Below, piece after piece: positions 27,038 to 34,234 of a DNA stretch of 49,904 nt. The stretch is from assembly GCA_964636385.1 (NCBI GenBank), contig CAZWSC010000082.1:1-49904 (forward strand). The letters run 5' to 3'. Made by a program: the position numbers and the translations under genes. Every line of letters starts with the position of its first letter. Within the stretch, counting starts at the first letter, position 1. This DNA comes from CAZWSC01 sp964636385. Lineage in GTDB: Bacteria; Eisenbacteria; RBG-16-71-46; CAIMUX01. The notes under the pieces are model-generated. The model did not search any database and was not told the origin of the DNA. It was given only the letters and a program-made list of their open reading frames with translations.

Positions 27038-27964
27038 TCAGTTCCTGGTTCTGGGCTTCAGGATGTACAGCGACGGATCCTTGGGCGCTCCGTTGACCCT
27101 AACTTCATAGTGGAGATGCGGCCCGGTCGAACGTCCTGTCGATCCGACTTCTCCCAGCAGATCGCCGCGCTCCACCTTCTGTCCTCTGCGAGCCGAGGTG
27201 CTGTTGAGGTGTGAGTAGACTGTTTCGTGTCCATACCCATGACGTACCCGCACAGTGAGGCCATGGTCACCGCTGCGACCGATAAAGGCCACCGTCCCGG
27301 CAGCAGTGGCATAGACCGGTGTGCCTGTCGGTGCCGGGAAGTCCAGGCCCTCGTGAAAAGCCCGTTGCCCCGTGAAGGGATCCTTCCTCCACCCGAAACT
27401 GCTCGAAATCATCCCGTGATCCCGCAGGGGAGCGATCGAGGGAGTGTGTGCCAGGCGATCCCCCACCTCTTCCAGGGCCTCCAGAGTCTCCTCGAAACTC
27501 TGCTTCTGGAAATCCAGCCGGCGCTCGACTTCCTCCAGCCTGACATTGTGGCTGCGGATCAGACCATCCAGCGCATGGTCGCGGGTCTGGACATGAACCG
27601 GGCCGACAAGCGGCCCGCCGGCCCCCATCTGCCTGACGTCCGCGTCGACCGGCTCGAGTCCGGCAAGGAGGCGCGCCTGCCGCTCCATGCGCTCCCCTTT
27701 AGCCACGAGCGCCTCGACGCGGTCCAATGCGTCCTGAACCGACTCAACGTGTGTGCGCAGGGCTTCGTTCTGGCTGGACAACTGCTTCATCGTGTGCAGT
27801 CGCTGGACATTCCGGACATGGAGTCCGATGGACGTCGCCACCAGGATCACACTCAGTACGGATGCAATGAGCGCGACGCGCAGTGCTGTGCACGGAATGC
27901 GGAGATTCCTGACAGGCTCGCCAGTCTCCGGGATGATCAGTACCTGAAAGTTCTTTCCTGCCAC
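27038..27964 (-). CDS. M23 family peptidoglycan endopeptidase with coiled coil
   Basis: This 308-residue protein is anchored by one helix (about 28-50) after a short VLIIPETGEPVRNLRI cytoplasmic segment, typical of membrane-bound M23 peptidases. A coiled coil (about 60-160) precedes the LytM/M23 domain: ISSSFGWRKDPFTGQRAFHEGLDF with the zinc His and Asp, GHETVYSHLNSTSARRGQKVERGDLLGEVGSTGRSTGPHLHYEV with the remaining HxH. All metal residues are present, so it may be active. GTG 27964 follows GGGGGGAG; ATG 27991 lacks a ribosome site. Confidence 0.9.
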   Translation of the reverse strand: MAGKNFQVLIIPETGEPVRNLRIPCTALRVALIASVLSVILVATSIGLHVRNVQRLHTMKQLSSQNEALRTHVESVQDALDRVEALVAKGERMERQARLLAGLEPVDADVRQMGAGGPLVGPVHVQTRDHALDGLIRSHNVRLEEVERRLDFQKQSFEETLEALEEVGDRLAHTPSIAPLRDHGMISSSFGWRKDPFTGQRAFHEGLDFPAPTGTPVYATAAGTVAFIGRSGDHGLTVRVRHGYGHETVYSHLNSTSARRGQKVERGDLLGEVGSTGRSTGPHLHYEVRVNGAPKDPSLYILKPRTRN

Positions 27965-28323
27965 AACTCCCCCCCGAGGGCCGGATGGCATACATGCACG
28001 TATGTACTCTGCCGGCTCTCAAGAGTCATGCCCGTGTGGGCGGCTTGCATCTTCACCCGGGAAAGACCTCGAAAAGCCGGTCGAAGATCCCCGTCAAGGC
28101 TGCAACCTCAGGTGAAACAAGGGGATATCCGTTCCCCCAAGCGTCTGCGGACCACGCCGATGGGAAACGTAGCAGGAGGTCCACACCATGTCAACCCGGT
28201 CAATCCGGCCGATAATGGGTCACCGCGGTCAGGCGTTCGCCAGTGAACTCCCCGGCCAGGGCCGAACGCGGATAGTCGTCGATCATCGCTTCGCTTCCCT
28301 TTGGAGAGGGATATACTGCAGCC
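27965..28323. other. Divergent intergenic region between M23 and lpxH
   Basis: No gene is recognised in 359 bases. On the plus strand TATACT (28312-28317) lies only 6 bases before the lpxH ATG, with TTCGCT (28290-28295) 16 bases further up; this would give an almost leaderless mRNA. On the minus strand a promoter for M23 must lie here but cannot be picked. A GGAGAGGG at 28303-28310 is a distant ribosome site at best. Confidence 0.4.
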
Positions 28324-29118
28324 ATGCCATACGATGTGGACTGCGGAAGTCGTCCGGCTTTCTTCCTGAGCGATGCTCATCTCGGAGGGAGAGGAACTCC
28401 GTCCGATCACGAAGAGTCGTTTCTGGGGCTTCTCCGGGAAGCGCAGGAGCATGCGGGTGCGTTGTTCCTGCTCGGAGATCTGTTCGACTTCTGGTTCGAG
28501 TACCGGCATGCGATCCCGAAAGGGAGCTTCCGAGTGAGCCGATGCCTCGCCGAGTGCGTGGAGTCCGGGATCCCTGTCTTCTACCTGTGCGGCAACCACG
28601 ACTACTGGGTGGGCTCTTACCTGCGGGACGAGCTGGGGATCAGCTCATTCCCCGAGCCGATAACGGTTCGGCTGCAGGGACGCGTCATCCACCTGGCACA
28701 CGGCGACGGTATGGGCCGCGGGGACACGAAGTACAAGATCCTGAGGAAGCTCCTGCGCAACCGCCTTGCGATCGCCGCATACCGCAGCATTCACCCGGAT
28801 GTGGGGATTCCCCTGGCCACCGGCATCTCGAATGCCGGGAAGGAACACAGGCACGACCAGGACATCCTCCTCCCCAGGCTGTTGAAGCACGTCGCCCACA
28901 AACACCTGCGGGACGGTGTAACCGGAATGGTGATGGGGCATGTGCACGATCCCGTGCACTTCAGGTCGGATGGGCTGGACTACCTGCTCATCGGGGACTG
29001 GATCAGGAACATGTCCCACGTGCGACTTCAGGGTGGGGTTTTCGCGCTTTACCGGAAGACCGGAGCGGAGCACAAGCCGATCCCGAGCAGGCCGTTCCCG
29101 GAGTGGTTCAGACCATGA
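28324..29118 (+). CDS. lpxH: UDP-2,3-diacylglucosamine diphosphatase family metallophosphoesterase (LpxH-like)
   Basis: This 264-residue peripheral enzyme of lipid A synthesis cleaves UDP-diacylglucosamine to lipid X. Metal motifs appear in order: FFLSDAHLGG, LLGDLFDFWFEY, FYLCGNHDYW, HLAHGDGM and MGHVHDPV, followed by IGDWIRNMSHV. The pattern fits the LpxH family, although Bacteroidota-type proteins with similar motifs can be LpxH homologues of unproven specificity. ATG 28324 lacks a close ribosome site (GGAGAGGG is 13 nt away) and the message may be leaderless. It ends 28 bases from the convergent PorV-like gene. Confidence 0.88.
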   Translation: MPYDVDCGSRPAFFLSDAHLGGRGTPSDHEESFLGLLREAQEHAGALFLLGDLFDFWFEYRHAIPKGSFRVSRCLAECVESGIPVFYLCGNHDYWVGSYLRDELGISSFPEPITVRLQGRVIHLAHGDGMGRGDTKYKILRKLLRNRLAIAAYRSIHPDVGIPLATGISNAGKEHRHDQDILLPRLLKHVAHKHLRDGVTGMVMGHVHDPVHFRSDGLDYLLIGDWIRNMSHVRLQGGVFALYRKTGAEHKPIPSRPFPEWFRP

Positions 29119-29146
29119 CGGCGCACAGACGCCCAAGCCTCACGGA

Positions 29147-30082
29147 TCACCAGTTCAGAAGAACAGACAGCCGATGCTGCTCGCCAAGCTCCTCGCCGAA
29201 GGGGACGAACGAGTACTGGGCCTTTATCACTCCGCGCCCCACGCCGACACCGAAGCTCACATCCTGCGTGTCGTGATTGGTGAGGTAGCCCACCTGCAGC
29301 CTGGCGGCGTCCTGGTAGCGGTACTCCGTTCCCACCAGGAACTGCGAGTCTTCGCCCCGGGTCGTACGGAATTCCGCCGCCAGGAGAAGCTGTCCCTGGG
29401 CCGCGGCGATCGGAAGCGTGTGCGTCACGCCCCCCTGGACGGCTGTGGGCAGGTCGAATGGTTCCGCCTCATACTCCATCTCTCCGCCCAGATGACGCAC
29501 TGAGAGACCAAAGTCTGTTCTGGGAAGGATGCGGGCAAAAGGCTCGCGCGCCTGGATCCCCAGGTTGAAGGCAGGTCCTCCTGCACTGTACTCGTCCATC
29601 GCCTCCTGCAGCAGCTTGACGCCTGCGCCGATTCCGATCCTGTCCGTGAGGGAAAATGCATAGCTGGCGCCTGCAGCAACACCGTAGTAGCCGAAGTGGC
29701 CCTCGAACTCACCCCTCTCGTTGTACCCCCTGAGATTGTCGGTCCAGACACCGTTGAAGAAGAGCCCGACGCTGTGGCGGCGGGAGAGACGGCGTGTCAA
29801 TGACACGAACTCGTAGCGGACATTCTGGAAGCTCTCGTTGTGCATCAGTTCGGCATGCCAGCCGTCCATCAGAGCGATGGCTCCGGGGTTCCAGTAGTTG
29901 GCCGAGGCATCGCTCACGTGGGAGACAACGGCGTCGCCAAGAGCCACCGATCGCGCACCCGCGCCGATCTTGAGGTATGAGAACCCGGTAGTGGTGCCGC
30001 CTGCAGCCGGGACAGCGGCAACAGCGGCCATGATGACCGCCGCAGCGGCCACGGCCGGGAGAGCGGATCGACGAGTGCCCAT
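29147..30082 (-). CDS. PorV/PorQ-family outer-membrane protein
   Basis: This 311-residue protein has a signal peptide (about 1-29, LPAVAAAAVIMAAVAAVPAAG) and the family start GFSYLKIGAGARSVALGDAVVSHVSDASANYWNPGAIA. A beta-barrel pattern follows, with alternating segments such as FVSLTRRLSRRHSVGLFF and YRYQDAARLQVGYLTNH, and a C-terminal strand HRLSVLLNW. PorV is the shuttle/anchor barrel of type IX secretion in Bacteroidota, while related PorV/PorQ proteins occur in other FCB phyla with unclear roles. ATG 30082 has GGAGG 6-7 nt upstream. It has its own promoter. Confidence 0.85.
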   Translation of the reverse strand: MGTRRSALPAVAAAAVIMAAVAAVPAAGGTTTGFSYLKIGAGARSVALGDAVVSHVSDASANYWNPGAIALMDGWHAELMHNESFQNVRYEFVSLTRRLSRRHSVGLFFNGVWTDNLRGYNERGEFEGHFGYYGVAAGASYAFSLTDRIGIGAGVKLLQEAMDEYSAGGPAFNLGIQAREPFARILPRTDFGLSVRHLGGEMEYEAEPFDLPTAVQGGVTHTLPIAAAQGQLLLAAEFRTTRGEDSQFLVGTEYRYQDAARLQVGYLTNHDTQDVSFGVGVGRGVIKAQYSFVPFGEELGEQHRLSVLLNW

Positions 30083-30200
30083 GTGTTTCCTCCAGACCCT
30101 GCAACCGGCTGCAGCCCCAGGCCGCCGCACGGCGGGCAGCCCCTGCCGGCTGCGGTGACAAAGGCGATGCCCGGCGCTATGGCCGGGCTGTGAACGCCTC

Positions 30201-30230
30201 ATCCTACCTGTCGTGAGGTAATGGAGTCAA
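30201..30230 (-). promoter_or_regulatory. Sigma70-type promoter of the PorV-like gene
   Basis: On the minus strand TTGACT (30225-30230) and TAGGAT (30201-30206) are 18 bases apart, with five and four consensus matches. It lies about 120 bases upstream of the ATG. Its -35 element overlaps the TGA stop (30227-30229) of the DUF4384 gene, so the PorV-like gene can be transcribed independently. Confidence 0.55.
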
Positions 30231-31471
30231 CTTGACCGGTGAGTCCTCCCCGATCGGGGTGCACGCTCCCGCGGCGGCTCCTCAGCGCGCGGAGATCTCG
30301 GAGCCCGGTCTGACTCCGGTGCACGCTCCCGCGGAGGCTCCTCAGCGCGCGGAGGGCGTGGCGCACGATCGGGTTCCCGCGATGGGCCCTGATCCTTCAC
30401 CGAGGACCTCAGCCTCTCCTGGTGGGCCCGCTCCCATGCGTTCCGATCGCGGGCGCCTTCCGGCACCCGTTCTCCATCCCTGGTCACGCGGTACGGCTGA
30501 TCCGGCTTCCCCGAAGGATCACCCACAGGCCTGTCGCCTCTCGAACCTGCATCGGCGAAGTAGCGTCGGATATCGCTTCTCCGGTCGGTCGAAGACCAGA
30601 CCCACCTGCCGTCAGGACCTGTCCAGCGATCGCCCCTCCACCACAGGGGCCGCCATGCGTAGTTGACGCGGTACTTGTACCTGGGAGCGAACACTACGCG
30701 GAAGTCGATCCACCCCCGGTACCGGATATCGCCCACGTGTATCGCGACGGCGCGGCAGGTCCGGGCATACGGATCGATCCACCCACCCCAGTGGCAGTCG
30801 GAACAGAGGTAACGCGGGTAGTGTACCCTCCTGCCGACATGGAAGCTGATGAAGGCGGTGGAGTATGTGTCGGTCCAGTCCGGATACGGCACCAGAGCCC
30901 TGCAGAACTGATGGATCTGGTAGAAGGGATCGCCGATGACGAACCCATGGTTGTACAGATGGTAGTCGTCGTCCCAGTACCAGGGATCAGGCTCCCATAC
31001 ACTCCCGTCGACCAGCCACATGGGATAGCGGTGCCGCGTCGGCTCCAGGGAAGCAAGGGCGTACATGTACTCGATTCCGGCCGGGCCCTGGAAGACGATT
31101 CTCTCCCCCCGCAGGGCCGGGAGACGGTATGTGCGCCCGCCCCTTACCCAGCCGTCATCCCTCCCGGTCGGGAACAGCAACCGGACGCGACCCTCGGTGT
31201 CCACCGCGATGAGCGTCACATAGCAGTCCGTGTTCGCCCGGAAGTAGACACGGACGTGCTGTCCGGGATAGACAATACTGCCGGGCTCCGGATCGGACCA
31301 CAGCTCGACCCGCACTCCTCCCGGAGGAACCTGCAGCGCCGCAGCCCCGGCCTGCCCGATCAGGCCGGGCAAGAGAAGAATCACAGCCAGCAGCACGGAC
31401 GAGGCCAGGGAGCCGCGGACGGCGGGAATGCCCGTCCACCGGTTCCAGGCGTCATAACATCGGCTCTTCAT
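30227..31471 (-). CDS. DUF4384-containing exported protein with proline/arginine-rich repeat tail
   Basis: This 414-residue exported protein begins at ATG 31471 (AAGGAG 6 nt upstream). A signal peptide (about 20-46, SSVLLAVILLLPGLIGQAGAAA) is followed by a DUF4384-like domain: VRVYFRANTDCYVTLIAVD, VRLLFPTGRDDGWVRGG and YMYALASLEP (about 60-150). The middle is rich in Trp, Tyr and His (WEPDPWYWDDDYHLYNHGF, LCSDCHWGGWIDPYARTC). The end is Arg/Pro/Glu-rich, with a 20-residue repeat twice (AEEPPRERAP). It overlaps the FN3 lipoprotein gene by ATGA. Function unknown; envelope location inferred. Confidence 0.78.
   Translation of the reverse strand: MKSRCYDAWNRWTGIPAVRGSLASSVLLAVILLLPGLIGQAGAAALQVPPGGVRVELWSDPEPGSIVYPGQHVRVYFRANTDCYVTLIAVDTEGRVRLLFPTGRDDGWVRGGRTYRLPALRGERIVFQGPAGIEYMYALASLEPTRHRYPMWLVDGSVWEPDPWYWDDDYHLYNHGFVIGDPFYQIHQFCRALVPYPDWTDTYSTAFISFHVGRRVHYPRYLCSDCHWGGWIDPYARTCRAVAIHVGDIRYRGWIDFRVVFAPRYKYRVNYAWRPLWWRGDRWTGPDGRWVWSSTDRRSDIRRYFADAGSRGDRPVGDPSGKPDQPYRVTRDGERVPEGARDRNAWERAHQERLRSSVKDQGPSREPDRAPRPPRAEEPPRERAPESDRAPRSPRAEEPPRERAPRSGRTHRSS
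30241..30360 (-). repeat. 60-bp tandem repeat, two copies
   Basis: 30241-30300 and 30301-30360 are near-identical in their right two thirds (from GGTGCACGCTCCCGCGG onward to CAGCGCGCGGAG), encoding two copies of a 20-residue unit with RAEEPPRERAP in the tail of the DUF4384 protein. The period is a multiple of three, so copy number can change without a frameshift. Confidence 0.8.
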
Positions 31472-32412
31472 CGCGCGCTCCTTTCCATGCCCACCTGGTG
31501 ACGGCGCAGACCACCTCCCTCGGGTTTGCCGGCCGGGGATGGTTCGCCCAGGCCCGGGTGAGAGAGCTCCGGGTTGCCCCGGTCGATCTGGTAGGCCCAG
31601 TCGATCACGACTTCGGAGGATGAGACGGAAACGACCCGGAACTTCGCGAAGTGGTTGTCCCACGTCCAGACGATGTAGCAGTGCCCAGGGATGAGGGGGA
31701 CCTCTCCATATGGCGACCACCCGTCAACGGGAGCCCAATCCACGCTGTCAAGCGGGCCGTATCCGGCGCTCTGGATGTCCGTGTACTCGTTGGCCGACCT
31801 TTCGGTGGCGATCATCCAGGGACCGGCCTCGTCCGAATGCCAGTAGTAGATGTCCGCCCCGATGTCCCGCCAGTCCACTCTGACCATCCCGGAGAAGTCG
31901 TATCCGCTGCGCTCCGGCCATACGCGTGAGTTGGTCAGCCTGAGGTCGGTTCCCGCGGGACGAGGCGTATCGAAGATCGTCTGCGGGGAGAGATCGCTCT
32001 CGTTGTTGTTCCTGTCGAAAGCGGCGATCGTGTAGTAGTACGTCACGCCGTTCCGGACATCACGGTCCACGTAGGACGTGGCGTGACGGCTCACAGTCGC
32101 GATCCGGGGGAAGTAGCCGGTTGGCTCGGTGCTCCGGTAGATGCGGTAGCCGTCCAGGTGAAACTCCGTGTTGGGGTACCAGAACAGTTCCACCTCGCCA
32201 TCACCCGTGATGCTCCAGAGACCCCTGGGTGCTGCAGGCGGCGGGTATACCGTGCAGTCCACGCAGCAGTCATCATCGCAGCCACAGATCCCGGACACAA
32301 AGACCAGCACTGCCAGAACAACCGGGATCAGACGCCCCGGGATGCCCGGCCGTATGCGCCGACTGTCCGATGGTCTGACCATGCTCCTGAAGGCTGTATT
32401 GAGGGTCTTCAT
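31468..32412 (-). CDS. Fibronectin type III lipoprotein
   Basis: This 314-residue protein has a long basic leader, a hydrophobic segment (about 28-43) and SGICGCDDDCCVDC, where Cys45 after CG fits a lipobox and four more Cys follow closely. An FN3 domain (about 58-150) has PPAAPRGLWSITGDGEVELFW, LDGYRIYRSTEPTGYF, TSYVDRDVRNGVTYYYTIAAFDRNNNESDLS. The remaining part (about 155-290) has WVWTWDNHFAKFRV-like beta strands (YIVWTWDNHFAKF) and no known fold. ATG 32412 has GAGG 7 nt upstream. It overlaps the DUF4384 gene by ATGA, so the two are probably coupled and may form one envelope complex. Confidence 0.82.
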   Translation of the reverse strand: MKTLNTAFRSMVRPSDSRRIRPGIPGRLIPVVLAVLVFVSGICGCDDDCCVDCTVYPPPAAPRGLWSITGDGEVELFWYPNTEFHLDGYRIYRSTEPTGYFPRIATVSRHATSYVDRDVRNGVTYYYTIAAFDRNNNESDLSPQTIFDTPRPAGTDLRLTNSRVWPERSGYDFSGMVRVDWRDIGADIYYWHSDEAGPWMIATERSANEYTDIQSAGYGPLDSVDWAPVDGWSPYGEVPLIPGHCYIVWTWDNHFAKFRVVSVSSSEVVIDWAYQIDRGNPELSHPGLGEPSPAGKPEGGGLRRHQVGMERSAR

Positions 32413-32687
32413 CTCTCCACCTCGCCTTTCCCGATTCCCGGAGTAGAAACCGCTCTTGGTCAGTGTGCTTCAATCGTCGTGCCGAACCCGGTCAGGGCCG
32501 GCCCGGTCTTCCCACACAGCCTCCGCACAGTGTCACACGTCACCCGCCGTCTTCGATGGGGGCCGTGCAGGCGTTGCGCAGGAGTCACACTTCGGAGCGA
32601 TCGGGACACACCCGGCTGTCTCAGTTCCGGACTGCACATCGCGCCTGATCCGGTTCATTCGTGACAAGGTTTCACGGATGATCCGGT

Positions 32688-33074
32688 CTACAGCAGGTAG
32701 TCCTCGATCTCCCCCGGGCGCGGCGCGGGCATTGAGACCGCCTCGCCCGGGTCAGGCCGACAGGCATCGCGATCCAGACCCCCCGATCCGGAGATCTGCA
32801 TCAGGTCGACCAGCACCCTGAGTTCCTGATGGTCGGAACAGCTCAGACGGTAGTACGCGTGGCGACCACTTCGTTCAAACTCCGCCAGGCCCGCCCGGCT
32901 GAGTACGGAAAGGTGGTGGCTGACAAGCGGCTGGGGCATGCCTGTCGCTTCGACAAGCTCCCCCACGGCACGCGCCCGCTCCGCGAGAAGCCGGGCCAGC
33001 CGGAACCGCTGGGGTTCGCCGAGGGCCGCCATGGCCTGGCGCAGGCGTTCCGCCGGATCTGGAATCGGGGCCAT
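32688..33074 (-). CDS. ArsR-family winged-helix regulator
   Basis: This 128-residue repressor-type protein has the ArsR fold: MAALGEPQRFRLARLLAE, AVGELVEATGMPQPLVSHHLSVLSRAGL with the recognition helix, and the wing FERSGRHAYYRLS. The arsenic-type ELCVCDL motif is absent (ELVEATG instead), so it is not a classical As/Cd sensor; Cys occurs only in the C-terminal part. ATG 33074 has GGGAGG 5 nt upstream. It is divergent from rlmN across 74 bases, which could be its target. No operator palindrome was found. The 275 bases downstream of its stop (32413-32687) hold no clear gene. Confidence 0.88.
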   Translation of the reverse strand: MAPIPDPAERLRQAMAALGEPQRFRLARLLAERARAVGELVEATGMPQPLVSHHLSVLSRAGLAEFERSGRHAYYRLSCSDHQELRVLVDLMQISGSGGLDRDACRPDPGEAVSMPAPRPGEIEDYLL

Positions 33075-33148
33075 TCTGCCTCCCGGGTTCGCTCCAACAA
33101 TCCACACGCCGTGCTATTCTGGCAAGCTCGAAGGAGGCGGATCACGGA

Positions 33149-34234
33149 ATGACACGAAATGCTCCCGACCGCAGGATCTCACTTCCGGGCATGACGTCGG
33201 AGGAGATGCGGCTGCAGGACGGACCACTGGCCACACTCCCTGCGTTCCGTTCGCGCCAGGTGGCCCGGTGGATCTACGAGGCCGGCGAAACCTCCTTCGA
33301 TGCCATGACCGATCTCCCGGTCCATCTTCGCCGCGAGCTGGCTTCGCACTACACTCTCGCCCCGGATGACCTGCTGTCGGTCAGGCGCTCAGGTGGGGAT
33401 GAAGCTGTGAAGTTCCTGCTCGGCCTCGAGGATGGCGGACGGATAGAGACGGTTCTGATCCGGACACCCGGCCGGCGCACAATCTGCCTCTCATCCCAGA
33501 CAGGCTGCGCGTACGGCTGTCTCTTCTGCGCTACGGGATCGATGGGTGCCGGCCGCAATCTGTCGGCGGGGGAGATCATCTCCCAGATCCTGACTGTGCG
33601 GCGGTTCCTCGAGGAGACGAACTCCCCCTCAGGAGTCAACATCGTCTTCATGGGCATGGGAGAGCCTCTTGCCAATCCCGACTCGCTGATCCGTGTGCTG
33701 CGCCTCCTGCAGGATCACAAGGGAACAGCCGTGGGTAACCGCAGGATCACTGTGTCGACTGTCGGGCTTCCAGAGGGGATCGGGCGGCTGGCCGCCGGGG
33801 GCGTCAAGGTACGGCTCGCCTTCTCCCTCAACGCAACGACGGACGAGGTCCGCTCGAGGATCATGCCGGTGAACCGCCGCCATTCCTTCCGCGTTGTTTT
33901 CGAGGCGCTGCGGGATTACCAGGTCCGGCTGCGCTCGCGGGTGACCCTGGAGTACGTTCTGCTCGACGGGATCAACGACACGCGCAGCGACGCCGTCCGC
34001 CTGGCCGGATTCGCGCGGAAGCACCGTTTCCGAGTCAACCTGATCGCGTACAACCCCCATCCGGCCTCAACGCTTCGCCCGACACCGGTGCGGAGGATAC
34101 GCCGCTTCGCCGATGCGATGTCGCCGATTGCCCCTGTCGTGACCCTCCGATACAGTAAGGGCCGCGATATTCTGGCGGCCTGCGGCCAGCTCTCGACCGC
34201 CTGGTCGGAGGGAGAGGCGGCAGATCAGTATTGA
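33149..34234 (+). CDS. rlmN: 23S rRNA (adenine-2503) / tRNA methyltransferase RlmN
   Basis: This 361-residue radical-SAM enzyme methylates C2 of A2503 in 23S rRNA and A37 of some tRNAs. The [4Fe-4S] motif is CAYGCLFC. Other landmarks are FRSRQVARWIYEAG, VLIRTPGRRTICLSSQTGC, IVFMGMGEPLANPD, VSTVGLPEGIGRLA, LAFSLNATTDEVRSRIMPVNR and the end TLRYSKGRDILAACGQL, with the mechanistic Cys. ATG 33149 has GGAGG about 10 nt upstream. Its TGA overlaps the TTG start of the kinase gene (TTGA), making it first in a five-gene run. Confidence 0.95.
   Translation: MTRNAPDRRISLPGMTSEEMRLQDGPLATLPAFRSRQVARWIYEAGETSFDAMTDLPVHLRRELASHYTLAPDDLLSVRRSGGDEAVKFLLGLEDGGRIETVLIRTPGRRTICLSSQTGCAYGCLFCATGSMGAGRNLSAGEIISQILTVRRFLEETNSPSGVNIVFMGMGEPLANPDSLIRVLRLLQDHKGTAVGNRRITVSTVGLPEGIGRLAAGGVKVRLAFSLNATTDEVRSRIMPVNRRHSFRVVFEALRDYQVRLRSRVTLEYVLLDGINDTRSDAVRLAGFARKHRFRVNLIAYNPHPASTLRPTPVRRIRRFADAMSPIAPVVTLRYSKGRDILAACGQLSTAWSEGEAADQY

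Noticed and set aside
32640..32690. CGTGA-N7-TCACG dyad near the end of the ArsR gene as its operator
   Set aside because: It lies downstream of the gene rather than at its promoter, and the half-sites are only 5 bases.
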